From Neofusicoccum parvum (taxonomy: Eukaryota > Ascomycota > Dothideomycetes > Botryosphaeriales > Botryosphaeriaceae), in the NCBI GenBank assembly GCA_020912385.1, contig CP087213.1, positions 2,294,001 through 2,358,000 on the forward strand: 64,000 bases of DNA, read 5' to 3'. Below the pieces are notes generated by a model. It saw nothing but the letters and a program-made list of their open reading frames with translations, did not search any database and was not told the origin of the DNA. Positions 57,401-64,000 of this stretch are shown one piece after another (position 1 is the stretch's first letter; each line of letters starts with the position of its first letter). Both the position numbers and the translations under genes were made by a program.

Positions 57401-58500
57401 AAATGACTTGCTGGTTGCCCCGTCCTTGAGCAGGGAACGTGATTACGCTCGGCGTGAGGTATACCTCCCTGCAACCAGCTCTTGGTATCCGATGAATCTC
57501 CGCCCGTACGCCGACGATACCTTGGGAGAACCTTTGGCGCCTAGTGCCAGTGGAGGCTCAAACATCTCATATGACTGTCACATTGACCCCCAGGAGAGTC
57601 ACATTCCGTACATTTGTCCAATGTACATTCGCGAGGGTAAGCATCATAGCCACGGTCTGTCTGGATACCTCATGCTGACGTAGTTTTTTTCTTTCAGGAG
57701 CAATCATTCCGCAAATCCAGGTGCGAAACTTCGTACCGGATCGCACACGCCCAGATCTTCCATCAGAGCCCGCGAACCCCATCACCATCAACATCTACCC
57801 CGGAAAGCCATCCGTTAGTCTCCCAAATAACATTGTAAAAGATTCGAAGCTAATATTCATGCGCAGTTCAAGCCCAAGACCTACAAGATGTATCTCGATG
57901 ACGGCGTCTCTCGCAGCAGCGCTCCTGACGGCTTGTACTTATCAAGCCAGCCGCTTGATACGGTTGGCGAGGTACAAACAACACTGAACAACGAATACGG
58001 TGACAAAAAGGCCAAGAGCAACTTCCGACGTGTCGACATCACTCAGGTATGTAGCGCATCATGCTCAGAACAGCACCAATCCGGCATCCCCAAACACAGC
58101 CCAGCATCGTCTCCACGACATTCTCATCTAGAAGCTAATCTCTTCTCTCTTTTCACTGTAGGCCATCTCCGACGAGGACGCCACCGACGGCGTCATCACC
58201 GAGGTCTTCCACCGCAAGATCACCATCTCTACCCCGTGGAAGGGGACGGAGCACGATGACGTGCCGCCCGAGGAGCGGTATGACGACGAGAAAGTGAAGC
58301 GCGACATTGGTGACTCGTACCGCCTCGTCATCTGGCACGAGGCCAACACTGAGCTGTCTCGCGTGTCTGTTGATGTCTCCCCCAAGGGATGCTCGAAGGA
58401 CAGCATCCGCGTGGAGCACGATGGACGCAGGAAGGCGTCAATTGTGTGGGTTCCAACTGGGAAGGATGTCGAGGCTGAGATTGAAGTGAAATATGATTAG
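54427..58500 (+). CDS. Alpha-1,4-glucan lyase (GH31)
   Basis: Cleaves terminal glucose from starch, glycogen or maltosaccharides by elimination, giving 1,5-anhydro-D-fructose. Twelve exons: 54427-54755, 54816-55261, 55320-55394, 55444-56347, 56405-56872, 56922-56985, 57035-57226, 57277-57315, 57366-57636, 57698-57813, 57867-58046, 58162-58500; 1140 aa, slightly longer than known lyases. N-terminal beta domain with YRFIPADDFFESL; barrel with YHSEPYWIEVNAHP, PLDGMHIDVDMQRDYRTF and NITPVINSRADSEY. The nucleophile is D570 in GLEFVWQDMTSP; hydrolytic GH31 enzymes have WxDMNE there, and WQDMT-P is the lyase pattern. The acid/base candidate is D678 (GLWTGDNASTWDF). No signal peptide, as expected for an enzyme acting on glycogen. 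Its divergent neighbour would consume the product. Confidence 0.92.
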
Positions 58501-58805
58501 GAAATCGGGTCTGAAAAACAGGTTTGGACGTCCTTTTCGTAGCTTTGTGCATTTGGCAAGCATTTCTACTCAGTAATGATGATATGAGCTTTCGGCAAGG
58601 GAAGTCAAGCTTAATATTCAAAGCTTCAACGCTCTAGAGCGTATGGCAACCTTTGTATGCTACTTTACTTACGGCAAGGGGTGTTCATCGCAAACTAGCA
58701 ATTATCCAAAAGTGACTCATCAGAAAGGAGCGTCCAAAAACCAGAGTTCAGATAACCGTCGAATGTGTTATTGAACAGGACTGTTAAAGGCGGAGCCGTG
58801 ACAAC
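58501..58805. other. Intergenic between convergent genes
   Basis: About 305 nt between the glucan-lyase stop and the P450 stop. No feature seen. Confidence 0.5.
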
Positions 58806-60782
58806 TTACGGCTTTGGACCCTTCCGCTCATTGAAGCATAAACGCAAAGATGGCACCGTCATTGTGAAGGTATCCAAGAAGCCCTCATCAAATGCCTTAC
58901 CGTCTTCTCCCGGGGCAAGAGTCACATCAAAGCGAGCTGCCACCCGTCCCAAAACACTCTTCATCTCCCAGTAGGCGAGCTGCTTCCCAACGCACATAAA
59001 CGTCCCTGCCACAACTGCATCAGTCACACTCAAACATCAGCGGCGCCCTCCAAACAACTCACCAATCTGAAACGGAAACCAGGCGCGCCTGTCCTTCAAC
59101 ATGCCCGCCTTGTCGCTGCCGGCGACCCACCGCTCCGGAACGAACTCGTTCGGCCGCTCGAAGTACCTCTCGTCCCGGTGCACGACCCACTGCGGAACGA
59201 CGACGTCAACGCCGCCAGGCAGGTACAGGTCGTCGTCGATGCGCAGCCCCTCGGGCGGCGTCTGCCGCGGATTGCCGGACAGGACCGGAGGCTTGAGGCG
59301 CAGCGTCTCGTTGATGACGGCCTCCAGCAGCGGCACGTCTTTGATCTTGTTGTACTCGAACTCGCCGTCCGGCATGGCGTCGTCGACCGCGCGCTGGAGC
59401 TGCGCCTGGGCGTCGGGGTGCGTGGCGAGGTAGTACAGGGCGTTGATCATCGTGCTTGCGGCGGTGTCGCTGGGGAGAGGTCAGCATGGGCGCGGTCACT
59501 TGCAGGGTCGGGGCTGGAGGCAACGTACGCGCCTCCGGTGACGAGCGCGCGCGAGTCCTCGTCTAGGGCGTCTTTGGTCTGCGCTGCTGCGGGGCTCTTC
59601 TCCTCGTACGCTTTCAGGAGCCATGACATGACGTCCTGGGGCGCTTCTGTCTTTTCCTTTCGAAGGGCCTGTGATGTGGAAATTCAGCGCTTGAGATTTG
59701 CTGTGGGATGTCGGGTGGCTCCGAACCTTTTGTCTGTCCAAAACGAGCTGGCTGCAGTACTCGTTGAATGGGGCGATGGCCCCCGAAGCACCTGGCAAAC
59801 TCATCATTATGTTGATGAGCCATGGCACAGGTTTGAGATAGCCAAGCATGACCTGTGCCTGGCGTAGGTTTTGAACGGCAGCGTGCTCCTGCGACGATTT
59901 GAGGTTGCCAAAGTCTCGGCTGTAGCCGATCACGCCCATGAGGTCGTATGACAGCCAATACACCCGCTCCGACACGTCGAATGGCTTGCCCACCTTCGCA
60001 GGCTGGCCAATTTGGTTGAGGAAGACGTCAACAATGGACTGGATATTTGCATTGTATCTGGAGAGCTCTGACGGGAGAGGGATTAGCGGTAGACCCAGAA
60101 TTGCAAAACAGCATTGATTTGAGTGCACCTTTCATGCCCATGGCCTGCTCCCAGGGCCGCCGTCGCTTGCGGTGGTCGTCAAGGTTCCGGGTCGCCACCA
60201 TGCTGACTTTTCTGTAGTCCCGATTTGACTGCTGATAGAATACCGTCTTCGGACACTGCGCCAATGGCTGAAGCGCAGAGACTCGGGCAACGGACAGGTC
60301 GCGTGGGCCTTGTTCGTGGATCAGAACGTTGAAACCACCATATCACTACCCGACATACCTATGCGGACAACATCGCCATGCTTCTCGTGAAGCTGCTGCA
60401 GTTCACGGTGAAACTGTAAGTGCTTGATAGACTTGTACACGGAGTGGAGCCTAGAGACGCGTGCCGCAAAGGGGCCTGGGAATCTGCTCAGCCGATGAAA
60501 GAACGCGCGGTATACGACAATCGATGTAGTGAGGCTGAGCGCAAAGATAGCGGTCGAGGCTGCGAGATCCGACGTGGCACGTGAAAGTGGCTTAGAAAAC
60601 ATTTCAACGTCGACATAGAGGATTCCGGCTCCCGCTGCAACAAAAGCGCCAGCCAAGTACGGAACGACCAAGTCAATCTCAACCATCTGGGCTGCCGCGT
60701 GGAACGCGATGGCCGCAAGAGCTGGTCCGAGCCATTCCGGGGAAGGAATGAGTTTTTGGCTTTCGCGGAGTAGACTCTCCAT
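58806..60782 (-). CDS. Cytochrome P450 monooxygenase
   Basis: ER-bound haem monooxygenase. Exons 60782-60359, 60308-60129, 60067-59727, 59668-59529, 59469-59063, 59005-58806; 563 aa. The N-terminus carries at least two hydrophobic segments (GPALAAIAFHAAAQMV; VVPYLAGAFVAAGAGILY; TAIFALSLTTSIVVYRAFF), then the proline hinge RFPGPFAARV. The I-helix oxygen-binding motif ALVTGGADTAAST spans intron 4. The K-helix ExxR is ETLR in INETLRLKPP, with PERW after it. The haem loop is FQIGTFMCVGKQLA (C502), where the usual Arg of FxxGxRxCxG is Phe. The fold elements are complete. It converges on the glucan lyase with 305 nt between stops, so it may tailor the pyrone or be an accidental neighbour. Confidence 0.9.
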
Positions 60783-62629
60783 GGTGCGAGGACGTGGTTG
60801 GGGTTGATGAGAAGCTCCAGATGGACCACGAAGCGCAAAATGTTGGTACGGGGGATGGGAGTTATGTTGCTGTTATCGCCTGTCAGCAGCCACATGTTTC
60901 CCCGCTTTCTGACCCTTTTTTGTGGGCATTCAGGCTCAATGCCAAGAATCCATCTGACCTGTCGCAACGATGTGATTACTTGTAAGAATTTAGCACCGCC
61001 GCTCCATAGGCAAGCGCGAAACACAATCCGCCAAGCGCGCCCACCAACAATAGAACTCCTATTTCCTCCAATACTTCGGCGGTTGCTTTATTGATGTTCT
61101 TGTTTCGTGGAAAATCCCTATCTTGATACCCGCTGAGCTCGCGCCGTCACTCGTGTACATCTTGGTATTTGTCAAATCCTTCCGGGCTTCCAAATCCTGT
61201 CCTTATCTCGACCACAGATATGGCATATCTCCCTTGTGCGATATTCGCATTCGCAATTCGTTGTCGGTGACTTTTGCCATGTGATACAAGAAGCAAACAT
61301 GCAGGCAAACCAGGTCGCTTTGTTCTGATATACTGTGATGAACAGTAAGGAAGAATAACTTCATGTGTAATTTCACTGTCCGTTCACCCAGAAATAGGAG
61401 TGTATCTCAGCTCGGCAACCGATGCTCGTGATTAAACCAGACATAGTCAGCTATAAAACTGCCTTGAAGATGTGAATTCTGGCGACCTTGAGAGTTGGAA
61501 TCTCAGTGTGATTACAGTGTTTCTTTCCACCGGCAATCCGGCATGCCACGTGCTCGCCTTGATCCTACAAGACGTCAGCAAGGATTCACTAGTAAGTTAG
61601 ATCTGCACGCCTTTTGACTGCAAAATGTCAGCAAGGATTCCACAGTCAAGCTGGGCCAGCACGCCGGTTGATCGCGCAGTATTTTCCCCTCAAATTGGCC
61701 TGCTCAGGTGGCTACAAGCTCAAACCGAGCGCAAAAGAGGCCAATACCAGTCCAATTAATCTTTATGGTGATTCAAATTTTTTGAAAATGCGAATGGACA
61801 TCTTCTTCAAGACAAAGCATGCACGCTTCTATCTATAAAATATCCCATTTCGTCTGCCCAGAATACCTGAGCTGAGAAGTGGACTCATCCAATTAATCTT
61901 GCCCAAAACGTACTTTTTCTACAAGGTCGGTTCAGAAGTATTGCAACGAGTTCGCACACAGGCAGTTGAAACATTCACTTGGAGAGGCTTGGTACATCTT
62001 TCACCGTACATCTACGTCTAGACGAATGCTTCAGTCTTGTAATACCTATTTAAATTATCTCATATTCCTCTGATATTCCAAAGCAACCTTGATTATGTCC
62101 TTTCTCCCTAATACTCTGCAAGATAGCTGAATCATTTCCCGCTAGATCAATAGGTTGGTCTGTGAGCAGCTGAAATATTTTTGGGAACTTCGGAATTTGG
62201 CGAGGTCGATAGCGCATTGGAATCCAGCAGCAGAGTAGAATCACGAGGCCACCAAACACTGGCGAAGTATGCTAGTAAAGAAATCGAACCGATCGCGGTC
62301 TGCCAAGAGGTGGGAGCCATCCCCAGAAGTCCTCCGTTTTTCCTGTGGGCTAAAAGCAAGCGATGCCACTGCCGACAGCTGCATTGAGATTAATGATTGA
62401 AGGTGAGGATGGTTTCGAAGTAGTAGGCTTACGGCGGCGAGGATGGGTGGTGATGAAGTGGTGTTTCTGTGGCTGGCCCAGCAGATTGGGAAGGTAGAGA
62501 GGGAGGTGGTGAAGGAATGGACAGCTAAGCTTGTTCAGGTAGTGGAGAGAAGTAATATGGGGCCGGATAGGAAGGCAGTGGGATCGAAAAAGTCCAACAG
62601 GCAGAGAGTGGGCGGTCACATGAAGAGAC
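60783..62629. other. Gene-poor region
   Basis: About 1.85 kb, AT-richer than the rest of the window, with short frames only. It contains a decayed 53-bp tandem duplication (61574-61680). Nothing else supported. Confidence 0.5.
61574..61680 (+). repeat. Decayed 53-54-bp tandem duplication
   Basis: GTCAGCAAGGATTC occurs at 61574-61587 and 61627-61640. GCACGCC recurs at the corresponding place in each copy (61605 and 61659). The remainder is diverged. Confidence 0.55.
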
Positions 62630-63330
62630 GAGGCTCGAAGAAATTGCTGCTATGAGCACACCCGGAGAAGTGCACGGCCAGCGACATCAGAATCGCGGGG
62701 CCACGCCGAGAAGACTGCCGATAGTTGGAGTCACGATGCAACGCGAGGGCCATATGTATCCCACCGCTTCCCTTTCGATGCTTATGACTCCGTTCTTTGT
62801 GTTGTTGGTGGCACAGGAATCACTAGTGCCCTCTCATTGGCCGAGAGCTTTTCGCTCTTTAGTTAGTCTACGAGGGAGTCCCCCGCCCAATGGGTCGGAA
62901 TGTAACATGTCAGAGCGGCTTGAAATCGTTTGAAGCATCTGATTGACTTTAAGGGTAGGTTTTAGCCGACTCCTGCATTGAAGGCGGCCACAACTGACGT
63001 CACCGCAGCCGGTCTGGCCCGAGCTGCCACAGCGAATGTCGCCATCTCGTTCGCCAAACATCTCACCGGGCCACAGAGACAGCGTCTGGAATTAATTGTG
63101 ATTGCTGAGAATTTCCTGGCGGGCTGCGGGGAGGCCGATAAGACCGAAGCGCACGCAAGCGGCGGTCCGACGTGGGTCTACTTCTCCGGCCCGACGAGCA
63201 TCATGGCCTTCGGAGAGAGTGCTTGCGTGTGCTTACACCAAGGCCGTCCGAGATCGCCTTACTGCGCGCTGGATTGGCATTGCGCCAAGGGGGATGTGCG
63301 ACGCGCGCCTCGGCATGTCCGAAGTCGTCC
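62630..63330 (+). pseudogene. Ferric-reductase-like NAD-binding domain fragment, interrupted
   Basis: Translated in one frame, the segment up to 62863 contains RGPYVSHRFPFDAYDSVLCV followed by VGGTGITSALSLAESFSLF. This is the EGPYG...YDSVLLVAGGTGIT...LSLAE pattern of the FRE/NOX NAD-binding domain. Four in-frame stops follow (62864-62960). The same frame reopens from 62978 and includes VYFSGPTSIMAFGESACV and later ALDWHCAKG, like the SGP...CV and LDWxxARW ends of ferric reductases. No N-terminal haem-binding membrane part was found upstream. It is most simply a truncated, inactivated copy; an intron over the stops is possible, but I found no junction that keeps frame. Confidence 0.45.
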
Positions 63331-63536
63331 TCTCGGATATGGTGAGCGAGGCTCGGTGAACGGTCTTTTCGGACATAAGTGCTCCCTCTAGTGCCTCCTG
63401 GCTACGGAACGTTGCCCCACCATCCGATTGCTATATAGCTGGTTGCGTCAGCCGCAAATTTTAAATTCTGCTTGCTGTAGACGTTGCTATCCTTGATACT
63501 TAGAGTATCTTTTTCCAATGCTCGTTCGGCGGCAAA

Positions 63537-64000
63537 ATGGGATCCAATGCTAATGTCAACCCTCGGGAATCGCCCGAGATCACGGGGCAGCCCGAAATCG
63601 GCAGTCAGGATGTACAACATGAAGATGCCGACCTTGAGAAGAATGCCGCTGGCGCAGAAGATCCCGTTGGGTCTCGCGCAAGAGATCAACCAGAAATTGT
63701 AAGTGATTTGACGGCTAATACATGTGCCGCGCTTCTCTTCAAGCCATTTCCATGTCCGCCTTCCATTGCATCATCTATTGTCCTGAAATGTGACACTTGC
63801 CAAGTATGCCGCCTTACCATCGGCACACTGGTTTTACGTGGCGTTCAAGAGTTTGGTTCCCACCTGTCAGTGCTACGGACTAGATATTTACTTGAGGTCG
63901 CATTTGCAACCCAGCAATTGCTGCGATTGTGTACCTAATGTCTCGATGGATGAGCTGGAAATCTGTACTGGAAGGTCAATCTTGCCTCCAAAATCATATG
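63537..64000 (+). CDS. Possible 5' exon of a gene running off the right edge
   Basis: An ATG at 63537 opens 54 hydrophilic codons (MGSNANVNPRESPEITG...) ending exactly at a GTAAGT donor (63699). A GCTAAT branch-like site and a CTTCAAG acceptor-like site follow near 63740. I do not recognise the protein and cannot trace the next exon with confidence. Could equally be chance. Confidence 0.25.

Noticed and set aside
1..64000. tRNA or rRNA genes, transposons, CRISPR arrays
   Set aside because: I looked for tRNA B-box patterns, long terminal or inverted repeats and transposase-like frames and found none I could support. CRISPR arrays are not expected in fungal nuclear DNA.

Overview
The window looks like nuclear DNA of a filamentous ascomycete (Pezizomycotina; class not determinable from sequence alone). 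Genes lie on both strands without operons. Most are split by many short introns (about 45-100 nt, GT...AG, CTRAY-like branch points). The families present (Zn2Cys6 regulator, WSC/DUF1996 wall protein, proteinase-K-type subtilisin, fungal cupredoxin, DUF3632) are typical of that group. Exon structures were assembled by hand from splice signals, reading-frame continuity and remembered family patterns; no search was run.

Layout. 1-7.4 kb: tail of an unassigned gene, mitochondrial succinyl-CoA:3-ketoacid CoA transferase (-), a cyclase-family protein (-) divergent from a 2-oxoglutarate/Fe(II) oxygenase (+), and a DUF427 protein. 8-13.7 kb: a C2H2 zinc-finger protein with internal repeats, a four-helix membrane protein (-) divergent from a D-serine dehydratase-like PLP enzyme (+). 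15-22.7 kb: three secreted or surface proteins (DUF1996/WSC, membrane-anchored cupredoxin, subtilase). 24-35 kb: mainly housekeeping genes: mitochondrial TyrRS (-), GH36 raffinose-synthase-type alpha-galactosidase (+), a small charged protein (-), PIG-U/GAB1 (-) divergent from pescadillo/NOP7 (+). 35.7-42.1 kb: SDR, Zn2Cys6 regulator (-), nitrilase (-) and, divergently, a haem aldoxime dehydratase (+). 43-49.7 kb: DUF3632 protein, MSH6, metallo-beta-lactamase-fold protein. 50-60.8 kb: aldos-2-ulose dehydratase (-), alpha-1,4-glucan lyase (+) and a cytochrome P450 (-). 60.8-64 kb: gene-poor DNA with a decayed ferric-reductase-like fragment and perhaps the first exon of a gene running off the edge.

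Two sets of neighbours make biochemical sense. (1) Glucan lyase (GH31) makes 1,5-anhydro-D-fructose from starch or glycogen. The adjacent, divergently transcribed dehydratase belongs to the family that turns anhydrofructose or glucosone into pyrone antimicrobials (microthecin or cortalcerone type). The next gene, a P450, could tailor the product. This looks like an anhydrofructose-pathway gene cluster and is the most exciting part of the window. (2) Aldoxime dehydratase (aldoxime to nitrile) and nitrilase (nitrile to acid) share a 0.49-kb promoter, with a Zn2Cys6 regulator and an SDR next door: a compact aldoxime-to-acid module.
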